Shown one piece after another: positions 10,842-22,185 of a DNA stretch of 60,909 nt (positions are counted from its first letter, which is position 1; each line of letters starts with the position of its first letter). This DNA comes from Porogramme epimiltina (taxonomy: Eukaryota; Basidiomycota; Agaricomycetes; Polyporales; Polyporaceae): NCBI GenBank assembly GCA_900155495.1, contig FTLJ01000787.1, forward strand, positions 1 through 60,909, read 5' to 3'. The position numbers and the translations under genes are program-made. The notes beneath the pieces are model-generated. The model did not search any database. It was not told the DNA's origin and saw only the letters and a program-made list of their open reading frames with translations.

Positions 10842-12058
10842 ATGGGCACACCCATTGTTGTCCCTATTCCGAGTATTCGTGTTATGCACGATGCTCGTCC
10901 TCCATCCAAATCGAAACCTCGGGGAGACGTCGAGTTGGCGATACTACCACTATCGACGTCGTCCGTCGCACTCGTCCATCGTGAAACAGTACCTGAGGTC
11001 GAAGCCATGCGGGTTTCCCTTTCGCCCCCTTCAACACAGAAGTCATTCCAAATTCTGAGTGCTGGAGATAGTGGGTTGGGGATGTTCGCTGCAGGAGAAT
11101 ATCAACGAGGAGAGATGATCTTCCGTGAGACGCCTTTGCTTCTCTACCCCCAGATCATACCGTTTCACGGAGAACGACCCCTTGGCGAGGAGTATCCTGA
11201 GATGGAGGACGCCCTCTCCCATCTTTCTCCGCTTCAGCGACAAGAGTTTTTTGCCCTCATGAACAGTCGCCCCCTAGAACTAGAACCATCGCGCATCAAG
11301 GGAATCATCGACACTAATGCGCTGTTTGTCGGGCCTCTACCAGGTCGCGAAGACGACTATGCCGCTGTCTGCAAGATATTGTCACGCGTCAATCACAGGT
11401 ACGCGTTTATCCCTTCTTTCTCGCCATTGCCCTAACACATCTACCTAGTTGCACACCTAACGCTGCCTACCACTTCGACCTCCCCACATTCTCCTTCGAG
11501 CTCCGCGCGCTGGCCAACATATCTTCCGGCTCTCAAATCTTCATTTCTTACATCGATCCCGCCCTACCCCGCGCCGCCCGCCACCACGCCCTCTCGTCTT
11601 ACGGTTTCGCCTGCGCCTGCGCGGCTTGCTCGCTCCCCGCCGCCGAGCTCGCGCGCAGCGAGACACGGCGCGCGCTCATCCGGCGCGCAGACACGGGTAA
11701 CGCAACGCGCGACGCCGCCCTCGAAAAGTGGGCACGCGACCCGGCGCTGCCCGACAAGCACGCGAACCGCGTCGACCGGATGTACATGGACGTGTTCGAG
11801 GCGGAGGAGCTGTACTACGAGCCCGTCTGGGAGGGCTTCGCGGCTCGGCTCGTCAAGGCGTGCTGCGCGCTGGAAGATGGCGATGGGGCCAGGCGGTGGG
11901 CGGGGCTCGCAGCGGACCTCAATCGCGCGTATACGGGGGATGATAGGGAGTGGTCTGCAGTCGCGGCGGCTCCTGAACGGACCTCGTGGTGGGGGCTGAG
12001 GCAGCAGATAAAAGTAGATGGACTGGGGATGGACGACTTGAAATCAGGTGTGTGGTAG
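10842..12058 (+). CDS. SET-domain protein, SMYD/TPR-like type (388 aa)
   Basis: Two exons, 10842-11398 and 11449-12058, joined inside the SET core to give NHSCTPNAAYHFD, the invariant NHS..PN motif. Upstream is the N-terminal SET strand GDSGLGMFAAGEYQRGEMIF; downstream are ELRALANISSGSQIFISYID and the Cys-rich post-SET-like FACACAACSLP. The C-terminal part is helical (LVKACCALEDGDGARRWAGL) and ends in QIKVDGLGMDDLKSGVW. This fits the fungal cytosolic/nuclear SET protein family acting on unknown protein lysines. The ATG at 10842 is the first before the domain. The 3' end converges on DUF4246 copy b. Two truncated copies of this gene's tail lie at 14370-14830 and 22186-22430. Confidence 0.85.
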
Positions 12059-12233
12059 CGTTGAGTGCGTGTGGTGTCATTTCTGATCCCCTGCTGCTCT
12101 TAGGTCCCAGCACAAGCACTGTATTGTTGGACCATATTCCATAGCATTTCGCGAACCGTAGTCTATACGGAAAGTACAAACACATATATGTTCATTCGGT
12201 GAGATATCTTCGTTCCATGTACAGTAAAGTCCG

Positions 12234-14044
12234 CTAGTGTTCACACATGTTGAATTCCATCTCGTAAATCTCCTCGTTGACCATCCGCACATAGCTCGTC
12301 CGCTCCTCCATCAACCGCTCCCGATGCTCCTCTGCCTCCTCCCGCTTCATGAGCTCTGTCTCCCGCGCGATCATCTCAAACAGCTCCGCGGGCAACCCCC
12401 GCATCAGCGGCGCACGCCCCGCCTCGGCCAGCCCCCACTCCGCTTGCTGTGGTGGCACGTCGCTCGTCGAAAGCACCCGTATCGTCGGGTCCACCACGAA
12501 GAAGCACAGGATCTTCCTGTGGCCGGGTTTTGTCCTGTCCGCGAGCTCGAACGGTTCGACACGGTGCTGCCACACATTCGGGAACGCGATACACTTGCCC
12601 TCCTCCGCGACGACGTGCCCCAGGCGTTGATTCAGCGCGCATCCGGTTGCGAACCCGAACGCGATGAGGTACCCCCGGTCGTCGTTCTTCTGGTATGGCA
12701 GCCTGTCGCCGGTTTCGCAAGGGCCGATCGACGTGCGGAACGCGAGCCGCGACTCGGTGATGTTCGAGCTCGCGTAGTAGTACAGGCCCGTCGCGACGAT
12801 CCGCTCGTTCAGCATCCCCTCGACGTGCCACGACCCGCCCGCGTACGTCGGCGCATCGGGCGTCAGGACGATGTTCGCAGCTTTCACGATCACCTGCAGC
12901 GTGCGGCCCTTGAGGCTGAACGGGGGTGCCTCGAATGGCGCGAATGGGTCGGGATCCGGGATCGTGGGCCACTTGTGCTGGTTCTCCCACTCCTCGTAGA
13001 TCTCGTAGTAGTCCGCGTCGGGGTCGTTCTCCTCGATTTCGTCTTGGTCCGGCTCCGGCACCTCGATGTGGCCATACCACTCATATGGGTCGACGGGCAC
13101 GACGGGCGGGCGCGTGAGAACGGAAAGGGAGTCACCGAGCACGCACTCAAGCATTGGCACGAACCGCGCGAGGGCACTAGCGATGGGGGCGTAGAGCGCA
13201 CGGTGGCGTATGGGGTGGAGGTTGTTGATGTACCCAAGTGAAGTGACCTCTCCGGTGTCGGAGATCGCGAAGTCTGTCGGGAGCCACTGGTAGCATAGTG
13301 AGAATTCGACGTTGGGGTCTATGAGGGGGCGACGCAGGTCGGGGCGGCGTTCGAGGTAGAGGGCTTCCGTGAGGAGCTCGACCCCGGGCGTCGTGTCCGG
13401 CTGCGAAGGGTTTACTGGCTCTCTGCGGACGAGGGTCTCGCCAATGCGGATACAGTAGAGTGAGGGATGGATGAGGTCGAGGACCTGCTTGTCTGTGCCC
13501 GGGTGCCAGTCCTTCTCTTCCTCGGGAACGTCCTCGAGTGCAGAAAGGCCCGAAACCAGCTGCTCCGTTAGTTCTGGTGGGATAAGACACGGGCTCTCAT
13601 ACACCCCAAGAGTCGAGGTTGCCTACCCACCCACACCGCGTATCAGCACGCGCTGAAGGCCTGAAGGTCAAGTTCAGAGTAGATACGCACCACGATGCCC
13701 GTCTCCGCATCCCTCTGCTCCGCCGTATACCGCAGCTCTTCCAGCACCCACTCTATCTGCCGCTCCGTGATCGCCTCGCGCGGCCATTGCTTCTCCCCCC
13801 GGCCCACCTCGAACCGCGCTTCCCCTCCCCAGAAGCGCGCGACGGCCTCGGCGTCGTGCGCGACGATCTCGGCGCGCCAGCGCGCAACGATCTCGGGGTC
13901 GCGGACCTTGTCCCACCAGCGTGGCTTTGCGCGGATGGTGGTCGAGTAGAAGCGCATGCGCGTCTCGACGAGGGTGGTCGGCAGGAGGTCGTTGAAGATG
14001 AATGGGGAGGGGAATGGGCTGTCTCTAGATCTGTAACCCGGCAT
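12234..14044 (-). CDS. DUF4246 family protein, copy b (580 aa)
   Basis: Exons 14044-13691 and 13622-12234, joined in phase 0 (GIV|ATSTLGVYES). The start at 14044 (MPGYRSRDSPFPSPF) matches the N-termini of copies c and d. An upstream ATG at 14122 is in frame but its counterpart in copy c is not an ATG. Motifs: TRMRFYSTTIRAKPRWWDKV, LIPPELTEQL, an acidic linker (EPDQDEIEENDPDADYYEI), LQVIVKAANIVLTPDAPTYA, WHVEGMLNERIV, WQHRVEPFELADRTKPGHRK and STSDVPPQQAEW. It carries the HxE...H...R pattern described for copy a, with Arg intact. Its intron contains a stop, so intron retention would truncate the protein, unlike copies c and d. The 3' end converges on the SET gene at 10842-12058. Confidence 0.9.
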
Positions 14045-14322
14045 GTGTGTACTTGTGCTCGGTGCTGCCCCCGGGGTTTCGGGATGTGGTGAGGACGAAT
14101 GAACTTGCTTAGTGACGGACATACTGTCCACTCTGCACAAGTACTTATTTTCATGGCGCGCGAGCCTTCTCCAACTTTCGCGCGCGCATTCCGGACATCT
14201 GTTCAGGAGTATGTATGTAATATGTATAATCTCCTGATCGACGTTGACCGATTGACTCGGATCAGCACCTTGGCCTTGGTGCCATCTCTGCATACTATGG
14301 GCATGCGCCTTGAAATTTGAAT

Positions 14323-14362
14323 GTATATATATATATCACTAAAGTCAAAGGCTAGCAAGACA
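14323..14362 (-). promoter_or_regulatory. conserved upstream block of DUF4246 copy b
   Basis: Read toward copy b it gives TTGTCTTGCTAGC...TTGACTTT.GTGATATAT followed by a TA run. The same block lies 218-280 bp upstream of the start codons of copies b, c and d. In copy c homology ends right at this block, while in b and d it continues into the SET-gene tail. A TATA-like promoter role is plausible but not shown. Confidence 0.45.
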
Positions 14363-14369
14363 ATTCAAC

Positions 14370-14830
14370 GGCGCGGCTAGCCGAGGCGTGCTGCGCCCTT
14401 GGACACGGCGAAGGGCGGGGTTCGTGGCGGGAGGGATCAGTACCGGTATCCGTACAAGGCCGTCAACGAGACGGGCCCTGTATGGGTGGCGGGAATTCAG
14501 TCACGTGAAAGGCGGCTGCCCAAACAGAGCTGACAAGCGCTCATTTTGGCCCTCTAAATTGGAGCTAAAAGCGCTTAAGGATGCAGACCGCTCGTCTCGT
14601 TGACGGCCTTGTACGGACACTGGTACTGAATGTACTGCGTGGTGGACCTCAATTGCGCGTATACCGTGACGGGGGATGATAGGGGATGGTCCGCGGTCGC
14701 GGCGGCTCCTGAATGGACCTTGTGGTGGGGGCCGCTGAGGTTGCAGATAAAGGTGGATGGACCAGGGATGGACGACCTGAAATCGGGTGTGCGGCGTGGT
14801 GGTGTTGACTGCGTGTGGTGTTATTTCTGA
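14370..14830 (+). pseudogene. truncated tail of the SET-domain gene
   Basis: It matches the last part of the SET gene at 10842-12058: GDDRGWSAVAAAPEWTLWWG and QIKVDGPGMDDLKSGV here, against GDDREWSAVAAAPERTSWWG and QIKVDGLGMDDLKSGV in the full gene. The SET domain itself is absent, and a 193-bp inverted-repeat element sits inside the remnant. It converges on DUF4246 copy c, just as the full SET gene converges on copy b, so the convergent pair was duplicated in tandem and its SET member lost. Confidence 0.8.
14437..14629. mobile_element. 193-bp MITE-like element with ~38-bp inverted ends
   Basis: The left end reads TCAGTACCGGTATCCGTACA, continuing AGGCCGTCAACGAGACG. The right end, reverse-complemented, reads TCAGTACCAGTGTCCGTACA, then the same AGGCCGTCAACGAGACG. 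Two mismatches fall in the first 20 bases. The equivalent place in the remnant at 22186-22430 lacks it. It has no coding capacity. I could not identify a clean target-site duplication. Confidence 0.75.
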
Positions 14831-15187
14831 TCCACTGCTGCTCTGAGGTCTCAGCACAAGCACTGTATTGTTGGATCATATTCCATAGCATTTCGTGAGC
14901 CGTAATTTGTGCATCAACACCTGGCCAAGAGTCCCTCACGGAATTGCCCTGATATCTTCGAGTCATATCGGATGGGTGTAACGGGGTGAAGCACATCAGA
15001 TGCTACGCTCGGAACGTCGCCATCGACGCCATCTACTTTGCTGAGCCTGCTGGCGAGAGACCACTCCATGTCCCTTCCCTTTCTTTCAGCCTGAAGAGGG
15101 GTTAGGGTGCAGTCGAAGGGAGGGAAAGTACAAATACATATTCGTTCATCCGGTGAGGTATCTTCGCGCCATGTACAGTAGAGTCCG

Positions 15188-16903
15188 CTAGTGTTCACAC
15201 ATGCTGAATTCCATCTCGAACACGTCTTCATTGACCATCTGTACATAGTTCTTCCGCTCCTCCATCAGCCGCTCCCGATGCTCCTCCGCCTCCTCCCGCA
15301 CCATAAGCTCTGTCTCCCNNTCCGCCTGCTGCGGCGGCACGTCGCTCGTCGAAAGCACCCGCACCGTCGGGTCCACCACGAAGAAGCACAGGATCTTCCT
15401 GTGCCCGGGTTTTGTCCTATCCGCGAGCTCAAACGGCTCGACGCGGTGTTGCCACACATTCGGGAACGCGACGCACTTGCCCTCCTCCGCGACGACGTGC
15501 CCGAGGCGCTGGTTCAGCGCGCGCCCGTCCGCGAGCCCGAACGCAGCGATGTAGCCCCTCTCGTCGTACTGCTCGTACGGGAGCAAGCGACCCCCCTGGC
15601 CCTTACTGAGGGACGTGCGGAACGCGAGCCGCGACTCGGTGATGTTCGAGCTCGCGTAGTAGTACAGGCCCGTCGCGACGATCCGCTCGTTCAGCATCCC
15701 CTCGACGTGCCACGACCCGCCCGTGTACGTCGGCGCGTCGGGCGTCAGGACGATGTTCGCCGCTTTCACGATCACCTGCAGCGTGCGGCCCTTGAGGCTG
15801 AACGGGGGTGCCTCGAATGGCGCGAACGGGTCTGGGTCCGGGATCGCGGGCCACTTGTACTGGCTCTCCCACTCCTCGTAGACCGCGTCGTAGTCCACTT
15901 CGGGGTTCGCCTCGAATTCGTCTAGGTCCGGCTCTGGCACCTCGATGTTTCCATACCACTCATATGGGTCGACGGGCACGATGGACGGGCGCGCTCGAGC
16001 GGAAAGGGAGTCGGCGAGCACACGCTCGAACATGGGCACGAACCGCGCGAGGGCGGCTGCGATAGGGGGGTAGAGTGCGTGGTGGCGCGTGGGGTGGAGG
16101 TTGTTGATGTATCCGAGTGCGGTGGCCTCGCCGGCGTCGGAGATCGCGAAGTCGGTCGGGAGCCATTGGTAGGCGTTTGAGATCTCCATCCCGGGGTGGC
16201 GCAAGTCGGGGCGGCGTTCGAGGTAGAGTGCCTCCGTGAGGAGCTCGACTCCGGGCGTGCTGTCCAGCTGTGAAGGGTCTACTGAGGCCTTGCGGACGAG
16301 GGTCTCGCCGATGCGGATACAGTAGAGCGAGGGATGGATGAGGTCGAGAACTTGCTTGTTTGTGCCCGGGTGCCAGTCCTTCTTCTCCTCGGGGACGTCC
16401 TCCAGTGCAGATATGCCCGAAACAAGCTGCTCGTTAAGCTCTGGTGGGATAAGACACGAGCTCTCATACACTCCAGGAATCGAGGTTGTCTGCCCGCCCA
16501 CACCGCGTGTTAGAACGCTCAAGACACAAAGCTCACAGTAGATACGCACCACGATGCCCGTCTCCGCATCCCTCCGCTCAGCCTCGTACCGCAGCTCCTC
16601 CAGCACCCACTCTATTTGCCGCTCTGTGATCGCCTCGCGCGGCCACTGTTTCTCGCCCCAGCCCACCACAAACCGCTGCTCGCCGCCCCAGAACCGCGCG
16701 ACGGCCTCCGCGTCGTGCGCGACGATCTCGGCGCGCCAGCGCGCGACAATCTCGGGGTCGTGGACCTTGTCCCACCAGCGTGGCTTTGCGCGGATGGTGG
16801 CCGAGTAGAAGCGCATGCGCAGCTCGACGAGGGTCGTGGGCAGGAAGCCGTTGAAGGTGAACGGGGAGGGGAAGGGACTGCCTGGATCTGTCGAAGCTGA
16901 CAT
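15188..16903 (-). CDS. DUF4246 family protein, copy c (contains an NN assembly gap)
   Basis: Exons 16903-16550 and 16489-15188. The 60-nt intron has no stop and keeps frame, so the whole interval also reads as one open frame. The sequence is very close to copy d (MSASTDPGSPFPSPF start; LIPPELNEQLVSG; LQVIVKAANIVLTPDAPTYT; WHVEGMLNERIV; KPGHRKILCFFVVDP). At 15319-15320 the sequence is NN. Copies b and d carry about 24 more codons there (QQAEW...IARETEL), so the NN marks a collapsed assembly gap rather than a real deletion. The HxE...H...R pattern is intact. Confidence 0.85.
   Translation of the reverse strand: MSASTDPGSPFPSPFTFNGFLPTTLVELRMRFYSATIRAKPRWWDKVHDPEIVARWRAEIVAHDAEAVARFWGGEQRFVVGWGEKQWPREAITERQIEWVLEELRYEAERRDAETGIVVRIYCELCVLSVLTRGVGGQTTSIPGVYESSCLIPPELNEQLVSGISALEDVPEEKKDWHPGTNKQVLDLIHPSLYCIRIGETLVRKASVDPSQLDSTPGVELLTEALYLERRPDLRHPGMEISNAYQWLPTDFAISDAGEATALGYINNLHPTRHHALYPPIAAALARFVPMFERVLADSLSARARPSIVPVDPYEWYGNIEVPEPDLDEFEANPEVDYDAVYEEWESQYKWPAIPDPDPFAPFEAPPFSLKGRTLQVIVKAANIVLTPDAPTYTGGSWHVEGMLNERIVATGLYYYASSNITESRLAFRTSLSKGQGGRLLPYEQYDERGYIAAFGLADGRALNQRLGHVVAEEGKCVAFPNVWQHRVEPFELADRTKPGHRKILCFFVVDPTVRVLSTSDVPPQQAXXETELMVREEAEEHRERLMEERKNYVQMVNEDVFEMEFSMCEH
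15319..15320. other. assembly gap (NN) inside DUF4246 copy c
   Basis: Two undetermined bases lie between QQA and ETEL codons. Alignment with copies b and d shows roughly 70-75 bp of conserved coding sequence missing here. Confidence 0.95.
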
Positions 16904-17120
16904 GGTTGTGGTTGTGTCGGGATGTGGTGAGGATGAAGGAGGCTAAGTGACGGACGTCTCCATTTCGGATGCGATGGGCAGGGGTGCGTCACCAAAAGGT
17001 GGGAGATCGGTTCACGAGTATGCATCTCCTATTCGACGCTAATTGATCGACGATTAACACCTTAGCGCTATCACTACATATAGGTACTAGGGAGTGCATG
17101 AACGTTGGAACTTGAATGCA

Positions 17121-17156
17121 CATATATCACCAAGGTCAAAAGCTAGCAAGACAAAG
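17121..17156 (-). promoter_or_regulatory. conserved upstream block of DUF4246 copy c
   Basis: This is the same block as at 14323-14362 (GCTAGC, then a TATATCAC-type core read on the plus strand). Homology to the b and d loci stops at the AAGACAA edge, marking the end of the duplicated unit. Confidence 0.45.
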
Positions 17157-17528
17157 GATAGTAGATCTAGGATAGCGCACGTGTAGTAACTAGTATCAGT
17201 AGCTAGCGGTAGTAGCGGCGGGAGCGTCCGTGCGCACATGTACGTACAAGAGGAGCAGCCGGGAGTAAGTGCAGCTGCGGCGGTGGGGATAATATGAGAG
17301 GCCGGAGACATCGGGGAGACGGTAATGACTACAAGCAGCGACAGGCCAGATGGACAGAGATAGACTGAGGGATGGAGAGACTGAGAGTGATGAGGACGAT
17401 TCAAGACACTAATAAACTAGACGCAACCTACGCCGTCCGGCGCGCACCTTACACCAGCGACCCGCGCCCCTCCCGCTCCCTCCCACCCACAACCTCACCC
17501 CCACCCAAGCCCAACCTCAGCCCCCAAC

Positions 17529-20009
17529 CTAGTATCCGCGCCCACCATGCCCGCTCGAGCTCATGTCGTCTTCATACTGGTACGGCGCTAGTCTCTCACG
17601 TTCATCAAGGCTCTCCCCTCGCGCCCGCACAGCGCCCAGCGACACGGACTCACCCGCGTTGCCCTGCCCCGTGCCCCGCCTGCTCGGCCCGTGCCCGCTC
17701 CCGGAGTCGTCGTACGACGCCGCGGACGCGCTCATCCCCGTCGCCGCCCGCGCATACGGCCGCGGCGCGAGCCCGAACGCCTCGCCGAAATTCATCTTCG
17801 TGTGCGTCCCGGCCTTCTGCCCATTGCGCGCCTCGAGAGACGGCACCCGCGGCCCATGCGTGCCCGGCTTTCCGCGCGCGTAGTCGATGAAGAAGCGGAG
17901 CGAGCCTCCGATCTCGTGTGCGAAGTCGGCTGGTTGGCGCAAGGGGTTGTGTGGGGTGCGAATGAGTAGCGGAGACAAAAAGAGAGGCAAGAAACGTACA
18001 ATAGTTGATGCTATCCCAGAGCGGCCGCCAAATGCTCGTCTTCGGGCGGCCCTTCACGACGTACTCCTTCCACGTGTACGCGTACATCATGAACGCGGAG
18101 AACACAACCATCTTCGCGCCCGGCCGGTCAGCGCGCGCCCCTGCGAGCGGGACGGATGGGGTATTCAAGAGAGAGAAGACGTACCTCAATGCAGATCGCG
18201 AGCGCGTTCAGCCCATCGGCGATGTTTGTCGCCGTCCAGTACTGTGACGCCTTGATCACTTTGCCCTCGAGCGCCGAAAACTAGAATCAGAGGGCAATCA
18301 GCTCCACGTTCTTGACCCTTCCGCTTGAACGTGAAAAGGGGACGTACCACCAGCGCTTGGTAGAATGTGAACATGACGATGAGCTTGATGGAAAGGAACT
18401 TGGAGAGGGGCTTGCGTCCCGCGAGTTCCTCTTTCGTCAGTCCATAGAAGATGAGTAGGCCGTATAACGCGATCCTGGCAAGTCGCCTGGGGTCAATAGG
18501 CTGTGCTCGCAAAATAAGAGGCAAGGCGCACGTTATGCTGACGGCGTCGATGACGGTGAGGTAGGCATGTGCGGTTTTGAAGCTCCACGGGCCAGACTCG
18601 CAGAGTACACCATAGTGTTCGCAGATGATGCCCGCGAGGGAGAGTGCTGGGGGGCGAGTGGGGGTGAGGGGTAAGTAGAGAGGAACAGGGATAGGGGGCA
18701 TACCGGGGCGGAGAATGACATATTGTAGCACGGACCACTGCAGAGAAGTCAGCAGAGCGACGGCGATGAAGATTGGGGGTAATGCACCTTCACTGTGTAC
18801 ATGAAGTACGCCTATATGGGGTTAGCTGCAGAACTGGGCGCGATAGGGGCAGGAACGCACCTTTGTAGGCCTATACCTCCAACAGCAGAACTATACCACC
18901 CGCCGTTGTGAACACCAAGTATACCACGATGTAACAAGCAGACTTACAGGCATGGGGAGACTCTGCTTGTCTTTGCGAAGCATCGCGTTGTCGACATCGT
19001 GCTCGAGGGCGGTCGCAGCGACGTATTCAATGAGGAGAAGGCTTAATGGCGCACAGAAAATTCAGAAAGGGCCGTAGAAGTGCATGACAGCTACTATCAG
19101 ACCGATAGGCCCTTGACAAAGAATTCTTCACACAGCGGTCTAGACAGAGCTCTGGCGGGTCACGGAAATTCACGTCGCGCAGGGGAAAGGATGGCGATTG
19201 ATGCCACGGCTTGCACTCCCGAGCCTTCACCCCGTGAAAATACGTGATCCGCGTTGAGTCCGCTGCGTGTACTTTGTTTCATGGGGGCCTATCGATATGA
19301 TAGTAACTGAAACCAGGGGAGAAAGCTTACAGGAAAGCGCTGAGGGTGACCGACTAGCGACGCCACACACAGCCGTGGATTGACAGTGGCGGGCATGGGC
19401 AATGACGAGGTGGATCGTGAGGGAGGGATGTGAAATGGGTTTACAATGTGGTGGACATACCTCATACGCTAGAAGCAGCGAGCGGAAAGGTTAATCGGGC
19501 GCTGGTGACAGGAAGACTGCGCGCGCACCTGTTTCGATGAGATCATAATATGTGTAACTACGGAAGAATCTGTAGGAGAAGAAGGAGATGATGGCGTAGA
19601 CGGCGGGCATGTACAATATTCGCAGGCTTTCGGGAGCATTTTGGTATTAGGTCCGCGGCATGTTTGGAAACACAGGGAGACGCACATTTGCCGCTGTTCG
19701 CTGCGAACGGTGTAGTTTCTGGGAGGCCGGGTGAGCCCAAAGCGTGGGTGGAAGATGAAAGGGTGGTTGTGCGTACCGACAGTGGAATGTGACATTGATT
19801 GAGGTCAATATGACGGTCTGGGAAGGTGTTTGGATGAACCCCTGAGAGGAAGCAGAAGAGGGACTCACGATGACGGCGCATACGCCTGCAATGAGCCATC
19901 CTATTCGATGTGCGTCCCAATTCACGCCATTTGAGTCCCAGAACGAAGACTGATCGATGGTTTCCTTGTTATCAGTGGGACAGAGGGTGTTGTTTGACGT
20001 GCTTGACAT
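17529..20009 (-). CDS. TMEM184/OSTA-like (Solute_trans_a, DUF300) seven-TM membrane protein
   Basis: Multi-exon integral membrane protein. The first exon, 20009-19869, encodes 47 residues ending WLIAGVCAVI (first TM). Later exons give ILYMPAVYAIISFFSYRFF (the hallmark of the family), LIEYVAATALEHDVDNAML, RKDKQSLPMP, ALYGLLIFYGLTKEELAGR, KFLSIKLIVMFTFYQALVFS, ALEGKVIKASQYWTATNIAD, GLNALAICIEMVVFSAFMMY, AYTWKEYVVKG and IWRPLWDSINYC. The C-terminus is cytosolic and low-complexity, ending GHGGRGY before TAG at 17529-17531. Substrate unknown; fungal members have no established role that I can name. It is a single-copy gene sitting between inverted DUF4246 loci. Confidence 0.88.
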
Positions 20010-20359
20010 AACGGCAGAGAGGGGGAGGAGGGGCGGCAGGAGGTGGTGGTGGGAGGAGGGAAAGGGTGAGTTGAAGAGGAGGCCAGCCGGAGGTGAAACA
20101 AAAGAGAAAAGAGAGTGGATATATGCGCCAGAAATACCGCCCAGGAGGGTGTAGGGGTGGCCCTGGTGGGTGTCGAGGACGAGAACAACGCCGACAACGA
20201 CCGCGGCAGTGCGCAGTGCCCCTGCCGTCTTTCCGAGCCCGAGCCCCGGGCGCCAGCTCCAACCCGCCGGCTGCGCACCGGCGCTTCTCCTCCACCTCCT
20301 CCGCCGGCGCTCCGAGCTGCGACGCCTTGATCGTGACGTCGTCGCCAACCTGGCTATAA

Positions 20360-21110
20360 CTTTCTAAGTCGAGACTTTCCTCTGCTAGCTACCATCGTAT
20401 GCTTGGCAAAATAAAGCCTGCAGGTCAACCATCTACCACAGCAAACCCTTCTCTCAATGTGTGGCACTCGACACCCGTCTCCAACCCAACCTCAGTCGCA
20501 CACGGACGGCCTCCGCTAGCAGTAGGTAATACGCTCTGACACACGGGCTGTCTTTCGGTCATCCTTTTCGGTGGAGATCTCCTCATTTGGGCCTTCGCAT
20601 GCACAATGCGCTGCCTGCATGTGCATTGCGCATGCCAAGCTAACTCTATGTAGACCTTCTCGTGAGAACGCCATCGGTCTCTTTCGGCACCTTCGAGGTG
20701 CTCCTCGTGCACGCCCCATACCGAGTCTCAACTCGCCCGAATCCGTCCGGTGAGTTTCTTGTTATGGGCGTCGCCACCAAACGACCGGGGCATGAACGCT
20801 AACAGACGTTCATTCGCTCACTTTGACGATCACGATACACAGAAGGATCAAGACTGATAGATGTTCAAGCAAGTTGAACACGATGCGGATATCGTTCACC
20901 CCTGCCTTCCGTCCAATTCGTGGCAAAAGCATGCCCTCCAGGGCGCGCCACACATTCCCCACGCTGCAATCGCCCTTCTACAAGTGCTGCTGTATGCCAC
21001 CAGGTCCTGCTACGGGCAACAGATAGTCAGCTCTCGGTCCGCCGCACCCAACCGCGCCCCAGCTGCACGAGCGCGAAAACGCATCCCGCTCACCTGGGTA
21101 AGAAGCCGCA
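20360..21110. other. stretch without a supported gene
   Basis: Several short open frames exist on both strands, but none shows a recognisable domain or consistent splice structure. It lies between the TMEM184 promoter side and the 3' end of the Gly/Arg-rich gene. Confidence 0.6.
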
Positions 21111-21111
21111 G

Positions 21112-21715
21112 CTAGTGCGCCGCGCCCCTCCCCCGCCCCTGGCCACCGCTTCCACCCCCGCCGCGCCCGCGGGTACCCTGTCCGCCGCTCTGCATGCCGC
21201 CGCTGCGCGTCGCGGTCGACGACACGCGCGAGCTCGCGCTCGCAGCCGCGGCCGCGGCCGCACCGCTAGTCGGTCCTTTGTGGGCGCTCGCGGGCTTCGC
21301 ACCGCCCCGGCCGCTGTGTCCCTGCGCAGGCGAGGCGAGCTGTGAGCGCGCGAACCCATGGCCATTTTCAAGAAAAACTCAAGAAAGCGGGGCGCACCTG
21401 TGCACCGGGGGGCTTGCTGGCGGCGCTCGCCGGCGCGCGCGGCTTGCTGTGCGCGGCGGGGGCGCCACCGCGGCCGCCACCGCCGTGGCCCCGGCCTCCG
21501 CCACCTCCGCCGGCCCGCGTGTGTCCTCCGCCGCCGCTGGTGGTGTTCTGCGGTGCGGGGGTGTTCGCGAGGGCGCCGAGGTCGACTCCGGCGGCTTGGA
21601 GGGAGCTCAGGTTGAGCGTCAGCGAGATCGTGGTGTTCGTCGTCGAGGACGGCGGGGCTGGCGCTTGGGGCTGGGTTTGGGTGCGTGCGGGGCGTGTGGT
21701 CCTCGTCGCTGTCAT
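21112..21715 (-). CDS. small Gly/Arg-rich (RGG-like) protein, 181 aa
   Basis: Exons 21715-21398 and 21339-21112 join in phase 0 (PPGAQ|LASPAQG) and end at TAG. The N-terminal third is moderately complex (TISLTLNLSSLQAAGVDLGA). After it come GGGG/RGG-type repeats (GGGGRGHGGGGRGG), an Ala run, and a second Gly/Arg tail (GGQGTRGRGG...GQGRGRG). Such tails are typical of RNA-binding or nuclear proteins, but no RRM or zinc finger is visible, so function is unassigned. The region is very GC-rich, which leaves open frames on every strand. The good splice fit on this strand is the reason for the call. Confidence 0.6.
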
Positions 21716-22185
21716 CGTAGCTGGTTTTCTGGGGGAGTGCAGGGGGATGGTGGGTGAGAGGGGATGGAAATGAGGAGATGGAGGGTATAGCGGGCTGCAG
21801 CACTGCGGCGCTGCAGCTGTCTACCGCAGCACACCCTCAGCCACTAGCACCGAGTTGTGACTTCTTCCTGGGAGTTCATAGATGTGTTGCATGTCAGCCT
21901 TCAGCGCAGATATGCCGCAGAAGTACAATTTGACAGAGGGTTTGTCATTGTACAACGACACGTCTGAGTGAAAAAATCGACTCAGGGGTACAGTAGGCCT
22001 TGATATGTAGTTACGGTTCCTTGAAATTGTAAGGTTCCGGCCAGAGAGCTGGAGGATTAGATATGTTGATGCAAGGCTCACAAAGTGCGATGACATGTGA
22101 TCCACCACAGCGTTAGAGCTGGCGTCTATGAGCAGGGGTAAGTACATCGGGAACGAAACCACACGCAGTCTACCACGCACACCCA

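Noticed and set aside
12237..13241. Plus-strand open frame of 334 codons
   Set aside because: Antisense shadow of DUF4246 copy b; the His/Arg/Val-rich composition recurs opposite every DUF4246 copy.
20425..20750. Short frames with Cys and His residues
   Set aside because: No coherent domain, start or splice sites on either strand.
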